This document shows, piece after piece, positions 35,866 to 48,900 of a stretch of DNA of 64,000 nucleotides. Position 1 is the first letter of the stretch, and every line of letters begins with the position of its first letter. The DNA comes from Sulfurimonas sp. HSL3-2 (GTDB taxonomy: Bacteria; Campylobacterota; Campylobacteria; Campylobacterales; Sulfurimonadaceae), in the NCBI RefSeq assembly GCF_039645965.1, contig NZ_CP147917.1, positions 682,001 through 746,000 on the forward strand, in the 5' to 3' direction. Made by a program: the position numbers and the translations under genes. The notes under the pieces are model-generated. The model was not told the DNA's origin. It made no database searches and was given only the letters and a program-made list of their open reading frames with translations.

Positions 35866-37185
35866 ATGGCTCAAAGAGCGATTCGTGAATACGACGGTAA
35901 AGCAATTTTCTCTAAACACTGGGAAAAGTATTTCAGCGGGTTCCATTATGGATTTAAATCTGTATTGGTAACAAGTGGTGCTGAATTAAAAGCAAAAGCT
36001 GAGGAGCATGGTTTTGAATGGTTGAAACAAGAACCTCTTGTAGCAAAACCGGACATGCTGTTTGGTAAGCGTGGTAAAAATGATCTTGTTCTATTTAAAA
36101 CAAATAAACCAGGTGATGTGACATTAGCTGATGCCGCTGCTTGGATAGATGAAAAAATGTCTCATACGACTACACTATTATCTGGTCAACATGGGCAGTT
36201 AACTCATTTTATAGTTGAGCCATTTACTCCGCACTCTCAAGAACAAGAATACTATATCTCTGCGACAACTGTCGGTGAAGATGATGTACTTTATATGTCT
36301 GCAGAAGGCGGTATGGAAGTAGAAGAAGGTTGGGATGAGAAAGTTAATGAAGTAGCTATTCCAATTAATATGAATGATGCAGATATGGAACACGCTATTA
36401 AAGCAAATATTCCTTCTGATATTCAAGCAAAAGATAAAGAATCATTCATATCATTTGCAATTCAATTCTTTAAATTTTATCGTGATATGAACTTTGCATA
36501 TTTAGAGATCAATCCGATCGTTATGCTAGATAACAACGAAATGGCGATCTTAGACCTTGTTGCACGTTTAGATGACACTGCAGGTTTTATGATGGCTGAT
36601 TCTTGGGGTGATATCGAATATCCGACAGCGTTTGGTATGGAAGATCAGTCTCCTGAAGAGAAAGCTATTGCAGAAGCAGATTCAAAATCAGGTGCTTCAC
36701 TTAAACTTACTATCCTTAATCCACTTGGCCGTATCTGGACAATGGTCGCGGGTGGTGGTGCTTCAGTTGTTTATGCTGATACTATTGCAGATTTAAGCGG
36801 TGATGTAAAAGAACTTGCTAACTACGGTGAGTACTCGGGTGGACCGACTACTGGTGAAACAAAGTTCTATGCAGACACTTTGATAGATCTTATGACACGT
36901 CACAAAGATGCTAAAGGACGTAATAAGATCCTTATTATCGGTGGAGCTATCGCTAACTTTACTGACGTTGCAAAAACATTTACTGGTATCATCCAGTCAT
37001 TTGAAGAAAATGTTGCAAAAATGAAAGAACATAACGTACAAATTTATGTACGTCGTGGTGGGCCTAACTATGAAAAAGGTCTTAAAGATATTAAAGAAGC
37101 AGCAGATCGTCTAGGTCTGTACATAGAAGTTTACGGACCAGAAACACATGTTACTGACATCGTTCGTATGGCTTTAGAGAAGTAA
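35866..37185 (+). CDS. aclB: ATP-citrate lyase, beta (small) subunit
   Basis: This 439-residue protein is the ATP-grasp-type small subunit of the two-subunit ATP-citrate lyase. It begins MAQRAIREYDGKAIF, and shows the ATP-grasp segments LVAKPDMLFGKRGK and YLEINPIVML, then the succinyl-CoA-synthetase-beta-like domain with VAGGGASVVYADTI and GEYSGGPTTGET. With AclA it splits citrate to acetyl-CoA and oxaloacetate using ATP and CoA, the key step of the reductive TCA cycle in autotrophic Campylobacterota. It forms an operon with aclA, 10 bases apart. The presence of this enzyme is strong evidence for autotrophy by this cycle. Confidence 0.95.
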   Translation: MAQRAIREYDGKAIFSKHWEKYFSGFHYGFKSVLVTSGAELKAKAEEHGFEWLKQEPLVAKPDMLFGKRGKNDLVLFKTNKPGDVTLADAAAWIDEKMSHTTTLLSGQHGQLTHFIVEPFTPHSQEQEYYISATTVGEDDVLYMSAEGGMEVEEGWDEKVNEVAIPINMNDADMEHAIKANIPSDIQAKDKESFISFAIQFFKFYRDMNFAYLEINPIVMLDNNEMAILDLVARLDDTAGFMMADSWGDIEYPTAFGMEDQSPEEKAIAEADSKSGASLKLTILNPLGRIWTMVAGGGASVVYADTIADLSGDVKELANYGEYSGGPTTGETKFYADTLIDLMTRHKDAKGRNKILIIGGAIANFTDVAKTFTGIIQSFEENVAKMKEHNVQIYVRRGGPNYEKGLKDIKEAADRLGLYIEVYGPETHVTDIVRMALEK

Positions 37186-37195
37186 GGAGATATTA

Positions 37196-39013
37196 ATGGG
37201 TGCATTATTTACTAAAGATACACAAGCAATTTTTTGGAATAACAACAAAAGCGCAATTCAGCGTATGCTTGATTATGACTATACTATTTCTCGTGAAAAG
37301 CCATCTGTTGCAGCTATCGTAGCTCCAACATCAAATAACAAATTTGAGAAGTTTTTCTATGGACCGGATGAGATAATGGTTCCGGTTTTCCGCTCAACTA
37401 CTGAGGCGGCACAAGCTTTCCCAAAAGCTGATGTACTTCTTAACTTTGCATCATTCAGAACAGCGTATGATGTGACAATGGAAGCAATAGCAATCAAAGG
37501 TCAGTTTAAAACTGTTATGGTTACTGCAGAAGGTATCCCAGAAAGACTTGCAAGAAAGATGAATCAATCAGCTCGTGATGCTGGTGTTACAGTAATCGGA
37601 CCTGCAACTGTCGGTGGTATCGCTCCGGGTGCATTTAAAATTGCAAACGTTGGTGGAACTATTGAGAACATAGTTAATTCTAAACTTCACCGTGCAGGTT
37701 CTTGTGGTCTTGTAACTCGTTCAGGTGGTCTGTTTAACGAACTTTCTAACATCATCGCTATCAACGCTGACGGTATTGCAGAAGGTGTTGCGATCGGTGG
37801 TGACCGTTTCGTTGGTTCAGTATTTATCGACAATCTTTTACGTATGGAAAGTAATCCGGAAGTAAAATATATGATCCTACTTGGTGAAGTAGGCGGTACT
37901 GAAGAATATAAAGTGATCGAAGCTGTTAAAAACGGTCAAATTAAAAAACCTATCATCGCATGGTGTATCGGTACTATTGCAAAACACTTTAGTTCAGGTG
38001 TTCAATTCGGTCACGCAGGTGCAAGTGCAAATGCTGACGCAGAAACAGCAGCTGCTAAAAACAAAGCGATGGCAGAAGCTGGGATATATGTTCCAGAGTC
38101 ATTCAATGATCTACCAAACAAGATCAAAGAAGTTTATACAAAATTAAAAGCTGACGGTATCATCACAGATATAGCTGAACCTGAACTAAAAGTGGTTCCA
38201 AAAGTACGTCGTGCAAAAGAGTTTATTTGTACGATTTCTGATGATCGTGGTGATGAAGCAACATATGCAGGGTATCCTATATCTTCAGTTGCAACTCCTG
38301 ACACAGGATTTGGTATCGGTGATGTTATTTCACTTCTATGGTTCAAAAAACGTTATCCAAAATGGGCTACTGAGTATATCGAGACTGTTATCAAAACTGT
38401 TGCAGATCACGGTCCAGCGGTTTCTGGTGCACACAATGCAAAAGTTACAGCTCGTGCTGGTAAAGATGTAATATCTTCACTTGTTACTGGTCTTTTAACA
38501 ATTGGTCCACGTTTTGGTGGAGCGATCGATGATGCTGCACGTTATTTCAAATATGCAAACGATAACGGTATGAGCCCGGCTGAGTTTATCAATTATATGA
38601 AAGCTGAAGGTAAAACTATTTCTGGTATCGGTCACCGTATCAAATCTGTTCGTAACCCGGATCTTCGTGTAAGTGGACTGAAAAAATTTGCTGCTGAGAA
38701 CTTCCCGGCAACTCCGTTACTTGACTTTGCACTTGAAGTAGAAAAACTTACTACAAGTAAAAAAGACAATCTTATCTTAAACGTTGACGGTACAATCGGT
38801 ATCTTGATGGTAGATATGTGGCGTGCACTTGGTTATGCAGAAGACGAGATCGACGGTTTCATCGATGCAGGTGCATTAAATGCATTCTTCGTTGTTGGTC
38901 GTTCGATCGGTTTCATTGGTCACGTTCTTGACGAAAAACGTCTTGGTATGCCGATGTATCGCCATCCAATGGATGATATTCTTTATAACGTTGAAAAAGC
39001 AGAAGAGCTGTAA
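37196..39013 (+). CDS. aclA: ATP-citrate lyase, alpha (large) subunit
   Basis: The 605-residue large subunit has an N-terminal CoA-binding/succinyl-CoA-synthetase-alpha-like half with GPATVGGIAPGAF and the phospho-histidine loop FGHAGASANADAET, and a C-terminal citrate-synthase-like domain from about residue 340 with SGAHNAKVTARAGK, SGIGHRIKSVRNPD and FIGHVLDEKRLGMPMYRHP. It carries the phosphorylated His and the citryl-CoA cleaving site. AAGGAG precedes its ATG. A hairpin terminator spans its stop codon. Together with aclB it is transcribed from the promoter upstream of 35866. Confidence 0.95.
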   Translation: MGALFTKDTQAIFWNNNKSAIQRMLDYDYTISREKPSVAAIVAPTSNNKFEKFFYGPDEIMVPVFRSTTEAAQAFPKADVLLNFASFRTAYDVTMEAIAIKGQFKTVMVTAEGIPERLARKMNQSARDAGVTVIGPATVGGIAPGAFKIANVGGTIENIVNSKLHRAGSCGLVTRSGGLFNELSNIIAINADGIAEGVAIGGDRFVGSVFIDNLLRMESNPEVKYMILLGEVGGTEEYKVIEAVKNGQIKKPIIAWCIGTIAKHFSSGVQFGHAGASANADAETAAAKNKAMAEAGIYVPESFNDLPNKIKEVYTKLKADGIITDIAEPELKVVPKVRRAKEFICTISDDRGDEATYAGYPISSVATPDTGFGIGDVISLLWFKKRYPKWATEYIETVIKTVADHGPAVSGAHNAKVTARAGKDVISSLVTGLLTIGPRFGGAIDDAARYFKYANDNGMSPAEFINYMKAEGKTISGIGHRIKSVRNPDLRVSGLKKFAAENFPATPLLDFALEVEKLTTSKKDNLILNVDGTIGILMVDMWRALGYAEDEIDGFIDAGALNAFFVVGRSIGFIGHVLDEKRLGMPMYRHPMDDILYNVEKAEEL

Positions 39014-39027
39014 GCTCTTTTGTTTTT
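39003..39027 (+). terminator. Rho-independent terminator of aclBA spanning the aclA stop codon
   Basis: AAGAGCT (39003-39009) and AGCTCTT (39013-39019) form a perfect 7-bp stem with a 3-base loop, extendable by two weaker pairs, followed by TTTGTTTTT. The TAA stop (39011-39013) lies in the loop. Confidence 0.75.
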
Positions 39028-39152
39028 CACTCCTTACATGTAAACCACTTCTTTTCTCTCCCTTTCATATATTTATTTTATTTTTCTAATTTACTTTATA
39101 TGACTTTTTCGTTACAATGGAAGAATAATAATTTTATTCTTAAAGAAAAAAA

Positions 39153-39815
39153 ATGAAAAAACCAGCTTTTACTATGTTAGAACTTGTCTTTGTTATTGTA
39201 GCGATAGGTATACTTTCTGCCGTGTTTATCCCAAGGTTTGGACAGAATAAGCTTTCAGAAGCGGCTAATCAATTAATTTCGCATATAAGATATACACAGC
39301 ACTTAGCATTGATGGATGATAAGTTTGATGCAACAGATGGGTCATGGTACAAAAAAAGATGGCAGATAGTTTTTTCTACTGGTGATAATTTTGCTAATAA
39401 TAGACCGTCATACTCAATATTTAGTGATAAAAATGCAAACGGTAATCTTGATCCAAATGAGATCGCACTAAATCCGATAGATAAGACGAAGTATCTTACA
39501 GGGGGTGTTACAGGATATGCACAATTGGATATTCGTAATATGTCGACCTTTGTTGGAACAAAAGAGCTCAACTTAGGTACCAAATACAATATAGATACTA
39601 TCTCTCTATCAGCAAGTTGCAGTACAGGTACTAGAATAGCTTTTGACCATCTTGGCAGACCGTTAAAAGGTCCGTTGACTAATTATACTTCTCCATATGA
39701 TACTTCAGGTGGAAGAGGGCTTGTTAGTGCCCCATGTGATATTACAATGACAAGTTCTTATGGAACAGCTACTATAAGAATTGAGCCTGAAACAGGATAT
39801 GTACATTTACAATAA
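39153..39815 (+). CDS. Type II/IV pseudopilin-like protein with prepilin methylation motif
   Basis: The N-terminus KKPAFTMLELVFVIVAIGIL is a class III signal: a basic leader, cleavage after an Ala (PA|FTMLE), Phe as the first mature residue and Glu at +5, followed by a hydrophobic helix. The remaining residues form a globular C-terminal domain with SDKNANGNLDPNEIAL, which looks like a calcium-binding loop, and two cysteines (SASCSTG, SAPCDI). At 220 residues it fits a GspH/FimT-like minor pseudopilin. No secretion or pilus genes are adjacent. A TACAAT -10-like element lies about 40 bases upstream of the ATG. Confidence 0.85.
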   Translation: MKKPAFTMLELVFVIVAIGILSAVFIPRFGQNKLSEAANQLISHIRYTQHLALMDDKFDATDGSWYKKRWQIVFSTGDNFANNRPSYSIFSDKNANGNLDPNEIALNPIDKTKYLTGGVTGYAQLDIRNMSTFVGTKELNLGTKYNIDTISLSASCSTGTRIAFDHLGRPLKGPLTNYTSPYDTSGGRGLVSAPCDITMTSSYGTATIRIEPETGYVHLQ

Positions 39816-40047
39816 AACTATTTTTGTCAACAGGAAGAGAGTAAGGATATTCATTTTATAAGAAAACCTAATGAAAAAAGAGGGTAAAAATTACATAAAT
39901 CAACAAATTTAAAAATTTCTCTAAAATTCTTTCGAAAACCTCTTGACATTGAATTAAAATTTTCCTATAATTCCCGTCCACAAACGATGAGACCTAAAGT
40001 TTAGGCCTTGAGAGACGAAAGTTTTTCTAGTTTGAGATCATTGAAAA
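39816..40047 (+). promoter_or_regulatory. rrn promoter: Non-coding stretch with the consensus sigma70 rRNA promoter
   Basis: No gene is seen between 39815 and the 16S rRNA (419 bases in all). TTGACA (39943-39948) and TATAAT (39966-39971) are both exact consensus and are separated by 17 bases; transcription should start near 39978. The AT-rich runs just upstream (AAATTTAAAAATTT) could act as an UP element. The rest up to the 16S gene is leader RNA. Confidence 0.85.
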
Positions 40048-40064
40048 CTAAGCAAGTAAATGAC
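40048..40064 (+). other. 5' half of the 16S rRNA processing stem
   Basis: CTAAGCAAGTAAA (40048-40060) is the exact reverse complement of 41829-41841 in the spacer after the 16S gene; with two G-U pairs the stem extends to 17 bp (40048-40064 with 41825-41841). This long duplex looping out the 16S rRNA is the expected RNase III cleavage site. Confidence 0.8.
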
Positions 40065-40233
40065 AAGATAACTAACGAAAGTTAGCAGTTTTTGAGTTTA
40101 CTTAAATAACTAATAACACAACCGTCTATTCATATATTATATATATGTTTAGATACATACATAAAAGACCATTATCTTCGGATAGTGGCGAAGCCAATGA
40201 TTTTTCAATCTTGGGCAAAGATTAGACAAACCA

Positions 40234-41752
<1,519 letters not shown>

Positions 41753-41824
41753 CTAGAGTAAGCATTAAGATTCGTTTCTTAGATGCAATACAAAGAAAAT
41801 CTCACACGAGATGTTAGTTATTAA

Positions 41825-41841
41825 GTTGTTTACTTGCTTAG
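41825..41841 (+). other. 3' half of the 16S rRNA processing stem
   Basis: Pairs with 40048-40064 in the leader as described there; it lies between the 16S 3' end and tRNA-Ala. Confidence 0.8.
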
Positions 41842-41873
41842 TCCTGAGTGATCAGGCTATATTATTACTTGAT

Positions 41874-41949
41874 GGGGAATTAGCTCAGCTGGGAGAGCGA
41901 CTGCCTTGCACGCAGTAGGTCAGCGGTTCGATCCCGCTATTCTCCACCA
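41874..41949 (+). tRNA. tRNA-Ala (anticodon TGC)
   Basis: The 76-base gene starts GGGGAAT, has the D-arm AGCTCAGCTGGGAGAGC, the anticodon loop CTTGCAC (anticodon TGC), the T-arm with GGTTCGATCC, and the acceptor partner ATTCTCC followed by an encoded ACCA end. It is the only tRNA in the 16S-23S spacer; a tRNA-Ile(GAT), often present beside it in bacterial spacers, is not found. Confidence 0.97.
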
Positions 41950-42032
41950 TCTTTTCATTATGAAGTTTAACACCAGACCTAGATGTAGGTTTAGTGTTAG
42001 ACTTTTAAGTCTAAGAAGTTCATTAAATTATT

Positions 42033-42131
42033 ATTGTTAAAGTCAACTAAAGTAAAGAAATAGAAGCGATTCTATGGATTGAAATTACAACTACAACAGA
42101 TCACTGTCTTATGTTAAGTAAGGCAGTGAGC
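42033..42131 (+). other. 5' half of the 23S rRNA processing stem (two blocks)
   Basis: ATTGTTAAAGTCAAC (42033-42047) is the exact reverse complement of 45124-45138, and TAAGTAAGGCAGTGAGC (42115-42131) of 45074-45090. Between them ATTACAACTACAACAGATC pairs loosely with the matching stretch after the 23S gene. Together they form a long duplex that brings the 23S ends together for RNase III. Confidence 0.75.
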
Positions 42132-42156
42132 GCACGATCTAGAAATAGATCAACTT

Positions 42157-45072
<2,916 letters not shown>

Positions 45073-45073
45073 A

Positions 45074-45138
45074 GCTCACTGCCTTACTTAGTGTAAGAGT
45101 GGTCTGTTGTTGTAATACGACCTGTTGACTTTAACAAT
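45074..45138 (+). other. 3' half of the 23S rRNA processing stem
   Basis: 45074-45090 and 45124-45138 pair exactly with the two blocks upstream of the 23S gene (42115-42131 and 42033-42047). A second hairpin, CAATTGGATATA with TATATCCGATTG, lies between here and the 5S gene. Confidence 0.75.
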
Positions 45139-45201
45139 ACTAAACCCCCTGTAAATCCATAGCAATTGGATATAAGCGCATCTAGGTGCTTTTATATCCG
45201 A

Positions 45202-45320
45202 TTGTCTAGGTGGCTATAGAGAGAGGGAAACGCCTGGCCCCATTCCGAACCCAGAAGCTAAGCCTCCCATCGCTGATAATACTGCACCTTTCAGGTGTGG
45301 AAACGTAGGTCGCCGCCTAG
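45202..45320 (+). rRNA. rrf: 5S ribosomal RNA
   Basis: The sequence has CTAGGTGGCTATAGAGAG at the 5' end, CGCCTGGCCCCATTCCGAACCC in the middle (the conserved loop C region is CCGAACCCAGAAG) and GGTCGCCGCCTAG at the 3' end. CTAGG and CCTAG pair as the terminal helix, and ATCCGAT / ATCGGAT just outside extend it as a processing stem. Confidence 0.93.
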
Positions 45321-45421
45321 TTATCGGATTTACTACTTCATATTTCAATCACTTTTAAATCTTATAATTAACAATATATCTCTTAGATGTTTTTTATTGT
45401 TTCATACTTACAATCGTTCTT

Positions 45422-45847
45422 TTATACGATCTCTTTTATATATAAAGATCCTTTTTTTTGATAATCGTCTCTTATTATTAATCTAGTCAATTCCAGATCG
45501 TCATTTTCAATTGAAAAAATTATATTTTTGCACATGTTCATTTTTGCATAGTCTATTAAATAAGATAACATCTCATTATTGTATTTCAGAGTGTTTTTAG
45601 TTTTAATCGTTATGAATTCATATACATGTAAGTGTTTTTTATAGAATAAACTTGTTTCAATTTTTACTCCTATATATGATATAGGTACATCTTTCTCAAT
45701 AATAGTGAGAATTTTATAATTTTCTTTTCTCATCTCATATATCAGATCTTCAAATTCTTTATAGCTAATATCACCTTTTTCATGTTGTAATATTTCATAT
45801 GCTACGTGTAATTCGGTCAGGGTGATTTCTCTTATTTGCATTTTCAA
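45422..45847 (-). CDS. Small GNAT-like acetyltransferase protein
   Basis: The 141-residue protein starts MKMQIREITLTELHVAYEIL, as many GNAT N-acetyltransferases do, and follows the beta-alpha order of the family: KILTIIEKDVPISYIGVKIE as the central strands, then NNEMLSYLIDYAKMNMCKNIIFSIE. The acetyl-CoA loop (Q/RxxGxG/A) is not visible between the strand and helix, so it may be an inactive or divergent member. It lies alone, convergent with the rRNA operon and divergent from the adhesin gene. I cannot name a substrate. Confidence 0.6.
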   Translation of the reverse strand: MKMQIREITLTELHVAYEILQHEKGDISYKEFEDLIYEMRKENYKILTIIEKDVPISYIGVKIETSLFYKKHLHVYEFITIKTKNTLKYNNEMLSYLIDYAKMNMCKNIIFSIENDDLELTRLIIRDDYQKKGSLYIKEIV

Positions 45848-45862
45848 TCTTTATCTGTAATA

Positions 45863-45876
45863 TGTACTCAAGTACA
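45863..45876. promoter_or_regulatory. Dyad upstream of the adhesin gene (possible operator)
   Basis: TGTACTCAAGTACA has two 6-base arms that are exact reverse complements around a CA centre, 63 bases before the adhesin start and upstream of a TATACT-like -10 (45904-45909). A LuxR-family regulator is encoded with the secretion genes, so this could be its operator. It also lies 15 bases before the divergent acetyltransferase-like gene. Confidence 0.35.
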
Positions 45877-45939
45877 ATATCTTAATTTTATTTATTATTC
45901 TACTATACTAGTAATTAATTATCTATGCAGGAGTTCAGT

Positions 45940-48900
45940 ATGGCAGCAGTTATCGGAAAAATTGAGAGTTTAGATGGGAAATTTTATGCTAAAAGCGCTG
46001 ACGGTTCACTTAGAGTCTTATCCAAAGGTGATGAGATATTTGAAGGCGAAGTCGTTGTTGGTGATAAATCAAACTCTTCTATCGATAGTATTATTGTTTC
46101 AACGGTTGATGGTACTGATGTTGTACTGCTTGGTTCAAATGAACAACTCTTTGATGCATCATTGTCTGCTGAGCCGTTTTCTCAGGATGAAGTGGTAAAT
46201 AACAGTGATGGGATCACTAATATTATTAACAAATACGGTAACGATGTAAATATAGATGATTTAGAGACTGCAGCCGGAGCTGATGGAGCATCAGTTGTAG
46301 AGTCAACTGACGACATTAAAGCTGATTTCCATAATATGAATAATAGTTTTTTAAATATAAGTGCTTCATTAAGAGATGCACATATTCCACAAACTCCTTT
46401 TGATCAAAATGACAAGATTGATAATGGCCTTATACTTTCACAATATAATGAACTTACAAAAGATGTGAGTGTAAGTACACTGAATGCAGACCTATCAGAT
46501 GAAACGAATTCAGGATCAACAGCAGATACGATCACAAATGATGCAACACCGACTATCACAGGAACTACAGAGGGAGGCGCGACAGTTGTAATTACAGATG
46601 AAAACGGTAATACAGTCGGCTCAACAGTTGCTGATGAGAACGGTAATTATACGATCACGACAACAGAGCTTCCAGAAGGTTCAAACGATCTAACAGTAAC
46701 AGCGACAGATGCAGCAGGGAACACAGCGGAAATAACTCAAAACGTTACAGTAGATACAAGCGCGACAGCGGGTGTAGTTACAGTAGATACAATAGCAGGC
46801 GATAATATCATCAACGCACAAGAAAACGGAGAAGCGACACAGACGGTTTCAGGAACAGCGACAGGCGGTGATATATCAGCAGGCGATAGCGTAACAGTTA
46901 CAGTAAACGGAAACGACTATACAACAACAGTAGCAGAAGACGGAACATATTCAGTAGAAGTTGCGACATCAGACCTAGTTGCAGACGGCACAGTAGATGT
47001 AACGGTATCATCAACAGACGACGCAGGAAACAGTGTAGATACGACAGGTACTTCAACAGTAGCAGTTACAGTAGATACAAGCGCGACAGCGGGTGTAGTT
47101 ACAGTAGATACAATAGCAGGCGATAATATCATCAACGCACAAGAAAACGGAGAAGCGACACAGACGGTTTCAGGAACAGCGACAGGCGGTGATATATCAG
47201 CAGGCGATAGCGTAACAGTTACAGTAAACGGAAACGACTATACAACAACAGTAGCAGAAGACGGAACATATTCAGTAGAAGTTGCGACATCAGACCTAGT
47301 TGCAGACGGCACAGTAGATGTAACGGTATCATCAACAGACGACGCAGGAAACAGTGTAGATACGACAGGTACTTCAACAGTAGCAGTTACAGTAGATACA
47401 AGCGCGACAGCGGGTGTAGTTACAGTAGATACAATAGCAGGCGATAATATCATCAACGCACAAGAAAACGGAGAAGCGACACAGACGGTTTCAGGAACAG
47501 CGACAGGCGGTGATATATCAGCAGGCGATAGCGTAACAGTTACAGTAAACGGAAACGACTATACAACAACAGTAGCAGAAGACGGAACATATTCAGTAGA
47601 AGTTGCGACATCAGACCTAGTTGCAGACGGCACAGTAGATGTAACGGTATCATCAACAGACGACGCAGGAAACAGTGTAGATACGACAGGTACTTCAACA
47701 GTAGCAGTTACAGTAGATACAAGCGCGACAGCGGGTGTAGTTACAGTAGATACAATAGCAGGCGATAATATCATCAACGCACAAGAAAACGGAGAAGCGA
47801 CACAGACGGTTTCAGGAACAGCGACAGGCGGTGATATATCAGCAGGCGATAGCGTAACAGTTACAGTAAACGGAAACGACTATACAACAACAGTAGCAGA
47901 AGACGGAACATATTCAGTAGAAGTTGCGACATCAGACCTAGTTGCAGACGGCACAGTAGATGTAACGGTATCATCAACAGACGACGCAGGAAACAGTGTA
48001 GATACGACAGGTACTTCAACAGTAGCAGTTACAGTAGATACAAGCGCGACAGCGGGTGTAGTTACAGTAGATACAATAGCAGGCGATAATATCATCAACG
48101 CACAAGAAAACGGAGAAGCGACACAGACGGTTTCAGGAACAGCGACAGGCGGTGATATATCAGCAGGCGATAGCGTAACAGTTACAGTAAACGGAAACGA
48201 CTATACAACAACAGTAGCAGAAGACGGAACATATTCAGTAGAAGTTGCGACATCAGACCTAGTTGCAGACGGCACAGTAGATGTAACGGTATCATCAACA
48301 GACGACGCAGGAAACAGTGTAGATACGACAGGTACTTCAACAGTAGCAGTTACAGTAGATACAAGCGCGACAGCGGGTGTAGTTACAGTAGATACAATAG
48401 CAGGCGATAATATCATCAACGCACAAGAAAACGGAGAAGCGACACAGACGGTTTCAGGAACAGCGACAGGCGGTGATATATCAGCAGGCGATAGCGTAAC
48501 AGTTACAGTAAACGGAAACGACTATACAACAACAGTAGCAGAAGACGGAACATATTCAGTAGAAGTTGCGACATCAGACCTAGTTGCAGACGGCACAGTA
48601 GATGTAACGGTATCATCAACAGACGACGCAGGAAACAGTGTAGATACGACAGGTACTTCAACAGTAGCAGTGGATACACAAGCAAGTGATATGGGTAGTT
48701 TAGCTATTACAAACATCGTGGATAATATCGGTGATCTAAGTTCTGTGACAATAAGCGGTACAGGTGCAGAAGCGGGTAATACTATTACTCTTTATGATGA
48801 AAATAATAATGCAGTAGCAACGGCAACTGTCGATGCAAACGGTACTTGGAATGCAGATATAAGTCATCTTGACGGTACACCTATAAATGATAATGAGTTC

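Noticed and set aside
45295-45486. Open frame of about 60 codons after the 5S rRNA gene
   Set aside because: It starts inside the 5S rRNA, lacks an RBS, and the AT-rich translation has no family features; it also runs opposite to the end of the acetyltransferase-like gene.
46750-48672. CRISPR array as explanation of the regular repeats
   Set aside because: The repeat unit is 321 bp, fully coding and without spacers; it encodes Ig-like domains.
46917-48716. Repeated 60-72 codon frames on the minus strand across the adhesin repeats
   Set aside because: They are the antisense shadow of the 321-bp repeats, identical in each unit, with no start signals.
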